NCBI RefSeq assembly: GCF_000377665.1
Contig: NZ_KB898647.1
Location: 561,559 to 625,558 of the forward strand
Origin: Vreelandella zhanjiangensis DSM 21076
GTDB taxonomy: Bacteria; Pseudomonadota; Gammaproteobacteria; Pseudomonadales; Halomonadaceae
Length of the DNA: 64,000 nt
Reading direction: 5' to 3'
Shown here: piece after piece, positions 23,129 through 31,492 of the stretch
Position numbering within the stretch: position 1 is the first letter of the stretch
Layout of the letters: each line of letters opens with the position of its first letter
The notes under the pieces: model-generated
What the model was told of the DNA's origin: nothing
Database searches by the model: none
The model's input: only the letters and a program-made list of their open reading frames with translations
Position numbers and translations under genes: made by a program

Positions 23129-24277
23129 ATGGCAAATTTGTCGGATGAGGATTACCGAAGTATTCCCTTGCATGCCACGTTGGCGCTCGCCGCGCTGGTG
23201 ATCATTATTGCGGGAATGAAAATGGGCGCGGATCTTTTAGTGCCTTTACTGCTGGCGGTGTTTATCGCCGTGGTGTGTACCTCTCCAGTGCAGTGGCTGC
23301 ATCGCTGGGGCCTTAGCATGCGGATGTCAGCCTTCTTGACCCTGATGGTTTTACTGGTTTTTCTATCGCTTATAGGTGTGCTGGTGGTGAATAGCTTCAG
23401 CACGTTTGTGGCAGCGCTACCTGATATAGAAGAACGGCTATACGAACACTACTGGAATTTGCTCAATACCCTGGCCATGCACGGCTTTGCGGTTGACCCT
23501 GATCAGCTAAGCGCCGTTTTTCAAATGGATGAAGAGGGCTCGTGGATCGCTACTCTGCTGGGCGAGCTGGGCAACTTGATCATGCAAAGCATCATTGTAG
23601 GGCTGCTGGTCATTTTCATGCTGTTTGAGACGCTTAATTTTCGACAGAAAGTTTCCCGTGCCCTTGAGAATCCCGCGCCCAGCTTAAAACGTTTTAGTGA
23701 ATTTAGTTTGACGCTTAAGCGCTATCTGGCGGTTAAAACGGTCATCAGCCTAGCGACCGGAGTGTTGGTATGGCTCTCCTGCATTATTGTAGGGGTCGAT
23801 TTCCCTTTGCTTTGGGGAGTGTTGGCATTTGGGCTTAACTTTATACCCAATATCGGCTCAGCGCTGGCGGCTATTCCACCGGTACTGCTGTTGCTGGTTG
23901 CCCAGGATGGCGGGGTGTTCCAGGCGCTGTTACTCGCCTCAGCGTATCTGGTCATCAATTTTGTGCTAGGTAACTTGATTGAGCCGCGTGTCATGGGGCA
24001 AGCGCTGGGGCTTTCAACGTTTGTGGCGTTTCTGTCACTGGTGGTATGGGGATGGATTTTTGGTGCGGCGGGGATGCTGCTTTCGGTGGTATTGACCATG
24101 ACGCTCAAGATTGCCTTGGATAGCCATCCGCAGACACGCTGGATCGCGCACTTTCTAGGCCCAGGCAAACATCGTACCGGCCGCTATCTGAGCCAGCGAG
24201 ATGCAGGTCGCGCGCCGTGGAAACGAAAAAATAGTGATCAACACGAAGAGCATCTTAAAAAAGAAGGGGATAGCTAG
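23129..24277 (+). CDS. AI-2E family transporter (PerM/TqsA-like)
   Basis: A 382-residue inner-membrane protein with about eight hydrophobic segments in the AI-2E transporter pattern: two early segments (LHATLALAALVIIIAGM; LLVPLLLAVFIAVV), a soluble stretch about 90-150, then paired segments with the family motif GLNFIPNIGSALAAIPPVLL and later NFVLGNLIEPRVMGQALGLS. Members export quorum-sensing AI-2 or sodium/protons; the substrate here is unknown. The C-terminus is charged and cytoplasmic (KRKNSDQHEEHLKKEGDS). Upstream there is a 12-bp palindrome CTCTTTAAAGAG (23026-23037) and an inverted repeat TTGCAC/GTGCAA (23063-23079), possible regulatory sites. Confidence 0.87.
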   Translation: MANLSDEDYRSIPLHATLALAALVIIIAGMKMGADLLVPLLLAVFIAVVCTSPVQWLHRWGLSMRMSAFLTLMVLLVFLSLIGVLVVNSFSTFVAALPDIEERLYEHYWNLLNTLAMHGFAVDPDQLSAVFQMDEEGSWIATLLGELGNLIMQSIIVGLLVIFMLFETLNFRQKVSRALENPAPSLKRFSEFSLTLKRYLAVKTVISLATGVLVWLSCIIVGVDFPLLWGVLAFGLNFIPNIGSALAAIPPVLLLLVAQDGGVFQALLLASAYLVINFVLGNLIEPRVMGQALGLSTFVAFLSLVVWGWIFGAAGMLLSVVLTMTLKIALDSHPQTRWIAHFLGPGKHRTGRYLSQRDAGRAPWKRKNSDQHEEHLKKEGDS

Positions 24278-24304
24278 TTAAATAAGTGGGAGCTAGCCAA
24301 AGAA

Positions 24305-24346
24305 GGTTAGTAGAAGATGGTTAGTAGAAGATGTTTAGTTGAAGAA
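24305..24346. repeat. 14-nt tandem repeat, 3 copies
   Basis: Two identical units GGTTAGTAGAAGAT and one degenerate GTTTAGTTGAAGAA, 28 bp after the permease stop. They lie between that stop and the trxA terminator. Confidence 0.85.
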
Positions 24347-24359
24347 AGGAAAGGCCGCG

Positions 24360-24390
24360 TGGCCACCGCCGGTGATAACGGCGGTGGCCA
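24360..24390 (-). terminator. trxA: Intrinsic terminator of trxA
   Basis: TGGCCACCGCC and GGCGGTGGCCA form an 11-bp stem with a 9-nt loop, 6 nt after the trxA stop. On the minus strand a T-rich tract (TTTCCTTTCTTC) follows a few bases later. It also faces the permease gene. Confidence 0.75.
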
Positions 24391-24396
24391 AATTCA

Positions 24397-24720
24397 TCAA
24401 GCGTTCTGGTCGATGAATTGCGTTAGTTGAGACTTGGATTGAGCGCCTACCAGCGAAGCGACTTTGGTGCCAGACTTGAACAGCATAACGGTAGGTACAC
24501 CGCGTACGCCTTGTTCAGCGGCGATTTCCGGCGCATCGTCAACGTTAACACTGACGACTTTCAAGTTGTCACCGCGCTCAGCAGCCACTTCGTCGACAAC
24601 CGGTGCCATAACTTTACACGGGCCACACCAGGGCGCCCAGAATTTCAGCAGGACAGGCTGTTCGGCATTGAGGACTTCTTGCTCAAAATTGGCGTTGGTA
24701 ACATCAACATTATTAGCCAT
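24397..24720 (-). CDS. trxA: Thioredoxin
   Basis: Cytoplasmic disulfide reductase that feeds electrons to, among others, PAPS reductase (cysH lies 1.5 kb away). The 107-residue protein has the active site WCGPC (in FWAPWCGPCK, about 29-37) and the cis-proline segment RGVPTV. The frame is open 20 codons upstream, but the ATG at 24720 has GGAGA seven bases before it and starts MANNVDVTNANF, the normal thioredoxin N-terminus. The intrinsic terminator follows directly. Confidence 0.96.
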   Translation of the reverse strand: MANNVDVTNANFEQEVLNAEQPVLLKFWAPWCGPCKVMAPVVDEVAAERGDNLKVVSVNVDDAPEIAAEQGVRGVPTVMLFKSGTKVASLVGAQSKSQLTQFIDQNA

Positions 24721-26008
<1,288 letters not shown>

Positions 26009-26035
26009 CCTGGATAAGCCTGATTAATTAAAAAA

Positions 26036-26095
26036 CTCACTTAGCCAGCGGCGCTTGTGTCTGCTAAATAGCAGATAAGTCGATAGCTAAGTGAG
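26036..26095. other. Nested inverted repeats after cysB
   Basis: CTCACTTAGC (26036-26045) pairs perfectly with GCTAAGTGAG (26086-26095). Inside lies a second hairpin, CTGCTA-AA-TAGCAG (26061-26074). No U-run follows, so a Rho-independent terminator is doubtful; an RNA end structure is likely. Confidence 0.5.
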
Positions 26096-26130
26096 CGGCT
26101 TATATAGTGCTTAAGCTAGCGCTTTAGAAT

Positions 26131-26207
26131 AGTCCTGAAGATTAGTTCTGAAAATTAGTTCTGAATATTAGTACTGTGATTGGTGCTATAGATTAGTGCT
26201 GTAAGTG
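26131..26207. repeat. 13-nt degenerate tandem repeat, 6 units, crossing the cysH stop
   Basis: Units AGTCCTGAAGATT, AGTTCTGAAAATT, AGTTCTGAATATT, AGTACTGTGATT, GGTGCTATAGATT and AGTGCTGTAAGTG stand head to tail. The cysH stop codon (26193-26195) and the codons for its last residues are within the final two units. Confidence 0.85.
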
Positions 26208-26813
26208 AAGCCCGCACTCGCGTTTCTCTTCCACTTTGGTGGGGTCGAAATAGTCAAAGTTATTGGGCAAGTCATGGGCTTGCAGGTATTCGTACATCTC
26301 TTTGGCTGTCCAGTGTAGTAGCGGGGCCACCTTCACCAGGCCATCGCTATTGCGGCTAACCGGCTGCATCTTGGCACGTTCGGGCGTGTCTTCCGCACGC
26401 AGTGCCGTGAACCATGCGTCGGGGCGCATTTCGCTCAGCGCACGCTCAAACGGCTCGATTTTGACCTCTTGAGTAAAGGCTGCGTGGCGCGGGTCATCAA
26501 TACCCGGCATAGGGCCTTCTAACGCTTCGCGGTGCGCCCGAGTGCGTTTGGGCAGAAAGCTCACCATGTTCAGATTCAGGCGCTTAATAACCGCGTCGGC
26601 AAACTGATAGGTTGCTTCGGTGTTATAGCCGCTGTCCATCCATACAATCGGCATATCTGGGCGTACCTGGGTGACCATATGCAGAATAACCGCTTCAAAA
26701 GGGCGGAAGTTAGTCGTGCAGATAGGGCGCTCGCCCTGAGTCAACGCCCACTCAATAAGTGCTTGTGGGTTATTGCTCAGATCGCGGTTGATCGCTTCAA
26801 GCGATGAAGACAT
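26193..26813 (-). CDS. cysH: Phosphoadenylylsulfate (PAPS) reductase
   Basis: Reduces activated sulfate to sulfite with thioredoxin, in assimilatory sulfate reduction. The 206-residue protein has the substrate-binding segment (WMDSGYNTEATYQFAD), RAEDTPERA and the catalytic cysteine in ECGLH at the very end. The Cys pairs of APS reductases ([4Fe-4S] ligands) are absent, favouring PAPS. It is somewhat short at the N-terminus compared with enterobacterial CysH (about 244). An excellent AAGGAGG sits four bases before the ATG. After ECGLH the protein ends LQH, coded in the tandem repeat, rather than the usual short EG-type end. Confidence 0.93.
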   Translation of the reverse strand: MSSSLEAINRDLSNNPQALIEWALTQGERPICTTNFRPFEAVILHMVTQVRPDMPIVWMDSGYNTEATYQFADAVIKRLNLNMVSFLPKRTRAHREALEGPMPGIDDPRHAAFTQEVKIEPFERALSEMRPDAWFTALRAEDTPERAKMQPVSRNSDGLVKVAPLLHWTAKEMYEYLQAHDLPNNFDYFDPTKVEEKRECGLHLQH

Positions 26814-26930
26814 GTCGCCTCCTTGTCATGTTAATGAGCCATACGGCTAGGCTATCAAACTGCACGCATATTCCCCCAATACCGTTTGGTTTGGCTTTTA
26901 TATTCCTTTTTGATTTAAAAGCTGCGCTGT

Positions 26931-28301
26931 TTATGTCAGCGAATTAATAAGATGGCGGATCTTATCCAGCGTCTCGACATACTCTTCATCAAGTGTCGAG
27001 TCAGCCACCAGCCCGCCGCCGCCCCACACGTGAAGCCTCCCGGCATCCGCCGCCAACGTACGAATGGTAATAGAGGTGTCCATGCTGCCTCGTATATCAA
27101 CGTATCCCATGCTTCCGCAGTACACGCTGCGCTGACAAGGCTCAAGCTCGGCGATAATCTGCATGGCGCGAACCTTGGGCGCACCGGTAATCGACCCGCC
27201 GGGAAAGGCCGCCGCTAATAAAGCAAGCGGTGAGGCGCCGGACGCGAGCTGTCCACGCACTACGCTCACCAGATGATGCACATTAGGGTAGCTTTCCAGC
27301 TTGCAGAGTTGGGGCACATTGATACTGCCCGGCTTACATACACGGCCCAGATCATTGCGCAGTAAATCAACAATCATGACGTTTTCAGCACGATCTTTAA
27401 GGCTGCTGGTTAGATCATTGGCCAGGGCAAGATCCTCATCAGCCGTAGCGCCCCGTGGTCGGGTGCCTTTTATAGGACGAGCCTCAACCGCGCCATTACT
27501 GCTTTTGATAAACCGCTCGGGTGAAAGAGAGAGAACGGCCTGCTGGCCCCAAGCCATGAAGCCTGAAAACGGTGTGGGCGTGGCTTTGCGTAAGCGTAAA
27601 TAGGCTTGCCATTCATCGCCCTGATAGGCGGCAGAAAAGCGCTGGGCAAGATTAATCTGATAACAGTCGCCCGCCAGAATATAGCGCTGAACGGCCTTGA
27701 AGCGCTCAGCATAATCGCTGTGATTAAGCTCGGCTTGAAAGGGTTCGGTCAAGACAAAAGGCACCCGTTTGGGCGGTGCCTGGCCTAGCCACTCCAGAAC
27801 CTGCTCTCGACGCTGCGCGGTGGCTACCAGCCACGCCTGCTTTGCTACGTGGTCAAGGGTGATGCACCAGTCATAAAGACCCAGGCGGGCCTGAGGAAGG
27901 TGAGTCACCTGAGGTTGTGGGTGGGTCGCTAGTGAGCGCCCAAGGTCATAGCCCCAGTAGCCTATCAGCCCGCCCATAAAGGGCAGCTCGCTATGTAAAG
28001 CGTGTTGATCAACCTCCGCAGCCTGTAGCGGTAGCTGATTTAACAGCCACTGCTGCTGAGCAAAGCAATCGCCTGGCGGCAGGGCTGCTATATTCAGCTG
28101 CTCACTCGCGAGCACTGACTTGCCCGCGGCGTCCACTTCCAGCGTCGCTAAGGGATCGCTGCTCAGAATATCATAGCGACCCTGAGCGATGGGGCGGCCA
28201 CTATCCAAAAGTACCGCACCTGGGCGTTGGCGAAGCGCATCAAACAGCGCTAGCGGGTCAGAAGAATAGGGCAGAGTAAATATCGACAATGCCGTGGTCA
28301 T
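26931..28301 (-). CDS. pabB: Aminodeoxychorismate synthase component I
   Basis: Converts chorismate and ammonia to 4-amino-4-deoxychorismate for folate. The 456 residues have the N-terminal anthranilate-synthase-like domain and a C-terminal chorismate-binding domain with FSGFMAWG, LSPERF, the diagnostic PIKGTRPRG and ENVMIVDLLRNDLGR. PIKGT, with lysine, marks PabB; TrpE has PIAGT. No pabA or pabC is beside it. TrpG (617-1207) may supply its ammonia, which is inference. It is divergent from the prp regulator. Confidence 0.94.
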   Translation of the reverse strand: MTTALSIFTLPYSSDPLALFDALRQRPGAVLLDSGRPIAQGRYDILSSDPLATLEVDAAGKSVLASEQLNIAALPPGDCFAQQQWLLNQLPLQAAEVDQHALHSELPFMGGLIGYWGYDLGRSLATHPQPQVTHLPQARLGLYDWCITLDHVAKQAWLVATAQRREQVLEWLGQAPPKRVPFVLTEPFQAELNHSDYAERFKAVQRYILAGDCYQINLAQRFSAAYQGDEWQAYLRLRKATPTPFSGFMAWGQQAVLSLSPERFIKSSNGAVEARPIKGTRPRGATADEDLALANDLTSSLKDRAENVMIVDLLRNDLGRVCKPGSINVPQLCKLESYPNVHHLVSVVRGQLASGASPLALLAAAFPGGSITGAPKVRAMQIIAELEPCQRSVYCGSMGYVDIRGSMDTSITIRTLAADAGRLHVWGGGGLVADSTLDEEYVETLDKIRHLINSLT

Positions 28302-28401
28302 GGAGCAAACGCCTCGCCGGTAAAAAGGCTGCTCATTTTAGAGGGCGTTGCAGGTCGACACCAGCAATGTAATCGACGTGCTTTTCACGGGTTTAGCGAG
28401 A

Positions 28402-28411
28402 TTGTTGACAC
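28402..28411. promoter_or_regulatory. Putative GntR (FadR-type) operator site 1
   Basis: TTGTTGACAC fits the FadR-subfamily form TNGTNNACNN with one change from TTGTNNACAA. It overlaps a consensus -35-like TTGACA (28405-28410). It lies 30 bp (about three helical turns) from site 2. Confidence 0.5.
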
Positions 28412-28431
28412 TGATGAAGAGGATAGACTTT

Positions 28432-28441
28432 TTGTGTACAA
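28432..28441. promoter_or_regulatory. Putative GntR (FadR-type) operator site 2
   Basis: TTGTGTACAA matches TTGTNNACAA, the same arms as site 3. It lies upstream of the proposed promoter at 28475-28503. Confidence 0.6.
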
Positions 28442-28474
28442 CCAAAGAGGCATAAAATCGCCAGTATTCTATGG

Positions 28475-28503
28475 TTGACGCTAGAAAGACGCACAGCTAA
28501 AGT
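28475..28503 (+). promoter_or_regulatory. Proposed promoter of the prp cluster
   Basis: TTGACG (28475-28480), a 17-nt spacer and TAAAGT (28498-28503) make a reasonable sigma-70 promoter. The transcript would start near 28510, so operator site 3 falls just past the start. Confidence 0.5.
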
Positions 28504-28519
28504 TTGGATACTTTCCTAA

Positions 28520-28529
28520 TTGTCGACAA
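28520..28529. promoter_or_regulatory. Putative GntR (FadR-type) operator site 3
   Basis: TTGTCGACAA is the core of a perfect 14-bp palindrome AATTGTCGACAATT (28518-28531), ending 4 nt before the regulator's ATG. It lies where a ribosome site would be, so the regulator has no visible SD. This fits repression by its own product. Confidence 0.7.
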
Positions 28530-28535
28530 TTTTCC

Positions 28536-29333
28536 ATGAGCTCACCCATTAGCGCCCCATATTCTGTTGATTCGTCGCTTGAAATGGCGCCGCCTGAAGT
28601 GCGCACGCTAGCGGAGCGGGTATTTCATCAACTGCAAAGCGATATTGTCCGTGGTGTTCTAGCACCGGGGAGTAAAATTACCGAACCGGGGCTTTCCAAA
28701 ACCTACGGTATCTCTCGCGGTCCGCTACGTGAAGCCATGCGGCGCTTGGAGTCTCACCGGCTAATTGAGCGTGTGCCGCATGTCGGCGCGCGCGTGGTCA
28801 AACTCTCAATGAAAGAGTTGATTGAGCTGTTTGATGTCCGTGAAGCGCTGGAGAGCATGGCGGCAAGGCTGGCCGCAGAACATATGTCTGCAGAAGAAAT
28901 ACAGGGCCTGCGCGATGTGCTGGCCCTGCATGAAGGCCAGGCCGATTTAAAGCGCGGCGAAGCTTACTACCAGCGCGAAGGCGATCTCGATTTTCATTAC
29001 CGCATTGTACAAGGCAGCCATAACAAGATGCTTATGAGTCTGCTGTGCAACGACCTGTATTATCTGGTTCGCCTTTACCGCACGCAGTTCAGTGCCAGCG
29101 GCACGCGGCCCCAGCGTGCCTTTGTCGAGCACCACCGGATCGTGGATGCGATTGAAGCGGGTGATGCTGAACTTGCCGAGCTATTGATGCGTCGCCACGT
29201 CAGTGCTTCGCGTGCCAACGTTGCTGACCGCTATGCCGCGATCCTCAAACAGCAATCTTCAGAATCATCATCCAAGCCATCATCAGAGCCTGCTGAGTCA
29301 TCCGGCACGCCATCCACTACCTGTCAGGAGTAA
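28536..29333 (+). CDS. prpR: GntR-family (FadR/FCD) regulator of the methylcitrate cluster
   Basis: A 265-residue transcription factor with an N-terminal winged helix (about 20-90; [27 protein letters not shown]) and a C-terminal FCD ligand domain ([38 protein letters not shown]). It heads the prp genes with only 5 bp before prpB, as in Pseudomonas, where such a GntR protein controls this cluster. The last 25 residues are a low-complexity Ser/Pro/Glu tail. The symbol prpR is by position; it is not the sigma-54 PrpR of E. coli. The likely operators lie at 28402, 28432 and 28520. Confidence 0.88.
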   Translation: MSSPISAPYSVDSSLEMAPPEVRTLAERVFHQLQSDIVRGVLAPGSKITEPGLSKTYGISRGPLREAMRRLESHRLIERVPHVGARVVKLSMKELIELFDVREALESMAARLAAEHMSAEEIQGLRDVLALHEGQADLKRGEAYYQREGDLDFHYRIVQGSHNKMLMSLLCNDLYYLVRLYRTQFSASGTRPQRAFVEHHRIVDAIEAGDAELAELLMRRHVSASRANVADRYAAILKQQSSESSSKPSSEPAESSGTPSTTCQE

Positions 29334-29338
29334 CACTA

Positions 29339-30229
29339 ATGCCAACCCTCTCCCCCGGCGCCCGTTTCAAAGCTGCTCTGGAAGCCAACCGTCCGCTTGC
29401 CATTCTGGGCACTATCAATGCCTATACGGCAATGATGGCAGAGCGCGTGGGCCACCAGGCTATCTATCTTTCCGGCGGCGGGGTCGCAAATGCCTCCTTC
29501 GGCCTGCCTGATCTAGGCATGACCACCATGAACGATGTGGTGGAGGATGCGCACCGGATTTGTGGTGCCACCGACTTGCCGCTGCTGGTGGATATCGATA
29601 CTGGGTGGGGTGGGGCGTTTAATATTTCACGTGCCGTCAAAGAGATGCAGCGTGCTGGGGTTGCAGCTGTTCATCTGGAAGACCAGGTTGCGCAAAAGCG
29701 CTGCGGCCATCGGCCCAATAAGGCAATCGTTTCTCAAGAAGAGATGGTTGATCGTATCAAAGCCGCCGCAGATGCTCGCATAGACCCTGACTTTTATCTG
29801 ATTGCCCGCACTGACGCGTTTCAGAAAGAGGGTCTTAATGCCGCTATTGAGCGCGCCAATGCCTGTGTCGACGCGGGGGCTGATGCCATCTTTGCCGAGG
29901 CCGTGCATACCCTTGCAGATTATCAGGCGTTTTGTGATCGAGTCGATGCGCCCATTTTGGCCAATATTACCGAGTTTGGCGCAACGCCACTGTTCACTCA
30001 GGCAGAGCTTGGCGATGTCGGCTGCCGCATGGTGCTTTACCCGCTCTCCGCGTTTAGGGCCATGAATGCAGCAGCGCTAAACGTTTACCAGAGCATACTG
30101 GATAACGGTCATCAAAAAGACGTGGTCAGCACAATGCAAACACGCGATGAACTTTACGATTTTCTTAACTACCACGATTTCGAGCAGAAGCTGGACGCTT
30201 TGTTTGCCGAGCGAGGCAGCGACCAGTAA
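29339..30229 (+). CDS. prpB: 2-Methylisocitrate lyase
   Basis: Splits 2-methylisocitrate to pyruvate and succinate, the last step of the methylcitrate cycle. The 296-residue TIM barrel of the isocitrate lyase/PEP mutase family has the catalytic loop KRCGH, plus LYLSGGG-like [23 protein letters not shown] and ARTDA. AGGAG sits eight bases before the ATG. It is separated by 5 bp from the regulator and by 67 bp from prpC. Confidence 0.96.
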   Translation: MPTLSPGARFKAALEANRPLAILGTINAYTAMMAERVGHQAIYLSGGGVANASFGLPDLGMTTMNDVVEDAHRICGATDLPLLVDIDTGWGGAFNISRAVKEMQRAGVAAVHLEDQVAQKRCGHRPNKAIVSQEEMVDRIKAAADARIDPDFYLIARTDAFQKEGLNAAIERANACVDAGADAIFAEAVHTLADYQAFCDRVDAPILANITEFGATPLFTQAELGDVGCRMVLYPLSAFRAMNAAALNVYQSILDNGHQKDVVSTMQTRDELYDFLNYHDFEQKLDALFAERGSDQ

Positions 30230-30296
30230 CCAAGCTGCTATTTGATTACAGACGTTAATACATACTTAAAATAAAAGTAGCGACAGGAGACACACC

Positions 30297-31424
30297 ATGG
30301 CTGATAAACCCGTGACAGGTGCAGGACTGCGTGGCCAAAGCGCCGGTACCACCGCGCTATGTACAGTAGGTAAAACCGGTTCAGGTTTGACCTACCGTGG
30401 ATTTGATATCAAAGAGCTTGCCGAAAAGGCTAAATTTGAAGAAGTCGCCTACCTGCTCTTGAAGGGAAAACTGCCCAATCAGTCAGAGCTGGATCATTAC
30501 ATCCGCAAGCTAAAAAGCCTGCGTGGGTTGCCCGAGGCACTCAAGACTGTGCTGGAGCAGATCCCCAAAGACGCCCACCCGATGGATGTCATGCGGACCG
30601 GCACGTCAATGCTGGGCAATCTTGAAACCGAAGAGAGTTTTGACGAGCAGCAGGACGTTGCCGATCGTCTTTTGGCCGTCTTGCCGTCGATTATCTGCTA
30701 CTGGTACCGCTTCTCTCACGACGGCGTGCGTATTGATACTCAAACCGACGATAACTCGGTAGGCGGTCATTTCCTCAACATGCTGCGCGGCGAGCCGGCC
30801 TCCGAACTGCATGCACGGGTCATGAACGTTTCGCTGATTCTGTATGCCGAGCATGAGTTTAACGCCTCTACCTTTACCGCCCGGGTGTGTGCCTCCACGC
30901 TTTCCGATATGCACTCCTGTGTTACCGGGGCTATCGGCTCTCTGCGCGGGCCATTGCATGGTGGCGCGAACGAGGCGGCGATGGCGATGATCGAGGATTG
31001 GCAATCGCCTGAAGAAGCCGAAAGCAAGATCATGGGTATGCTTGAGCGCAAAGACAAAATCATGGGCTTTGGCCACGCGATCTATCGCGAGTCTGATCCA
31101 CGTAATGAGATTATCAAGCACTGGTCTAAAAAGCTGGCCGACGATGTAGGCGATACGGTGCTTTATCCCGTATCTGAAAAAGTCGAAGAAGTGATGTGGC
31201 GCGAGAAGAAGCTGTTCTGTAACGCAGACTTCTTCCATGCCAGCGCCTATCACTTTATGGATATCCCCACCAAGCTGTTCACGCCGATTTTCGTGATGTC
31301 CCGGCTTACCGGGTGGGCTGCTCATGTGTTTGAGCAGCGGGCCAATAATCGGATTATCCGTCCCAGCGCCGACTACATCGGTCCTGAAAAAAGCGAATGG
31401 GTCCCCATTGAGGCGCGTGATTAA
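30297..31424 (+). CDS. prpC: 2-Methylcitrate synthase
   Basis: Condenses propionyl-CoA with oxaloacetate to 2-methylcitrate. The 375 residues belong to the citrate synthase family, short form without the N-terminal extension of GltA. Motifs visible are the first catalytic His region LHGGANEAAM, the second in MGFGHAIYRESDPRN, and a late catalytic Asp region FCNADFFHASAYHFM. GACAGGAGA precedes the ATG. A strong terminator follows, 10 bp after the stop. Confidence 0.95.
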   Translation: MADKPVTGAGLRGQSAGTTALCTVGKTGSGLTYRGFDIKELAEKAKFEEVAYLLLKGKLPNQSELDHYIRKLKSLRGLPEALKTVLEQIPKDAHPMDVMRTGTSMLGNLETEESFDEQQDVADRLLAVLPSIICYWYRFSHDGVRIDTQTDDNSVGGHFLNMLRGEPASELHARVMNVSLILYAEHEFNASTFTARVCASTLSDMHSCVTGAIGSLRGPLHGGANEAAMAMIEDWQSPEEAESKIMGMLERKDKIMGFGHAIYRESDPRNEIIKHWSKKLADDVGDTVLYPVSEKVEEVMWREKKLFCNADFFHASAYHFMDIPTKLFTPIFVMSRLTGWAAHVFEQRANNRIIRPSADYIGPEKSEWVPIEARD

Positions 31425-31434
31425 TCAGCGTGCG

Positions 31435-31465
31435 GCCCGGCAGCTTGCTTGCCGGGCGTTTTTTT
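31435..31465 (+). terminator. Intrinsic terminator between prpC and acnD
   Basis: GCCCGGCA (31435-31442) pairs with TGCCGGGC (31450-31457) across a 7-nt loop and is followed, after one G, by seven T (31459-31465). It is a textbook Rho-independent terminator inside an otherwise co-directional cluster. Confidence 0.88.
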
Positions 31466-31492
31466 AGCTCCCTTTTCATGAGTTTGCTTGCT

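Noticed and set aside
30606-31325. 239-codon antisense frame in prpC
   Set aside because: It is a shadow of prpC codon structure. It has no ribosome site and no recognisable domain.
31430-31492. N-terminal extension of AcnD from a GTG at 31430
   Set aside because: The codons lie in the terminator hairpin and U-run. The family N-terminus begins at the ATG 31493.
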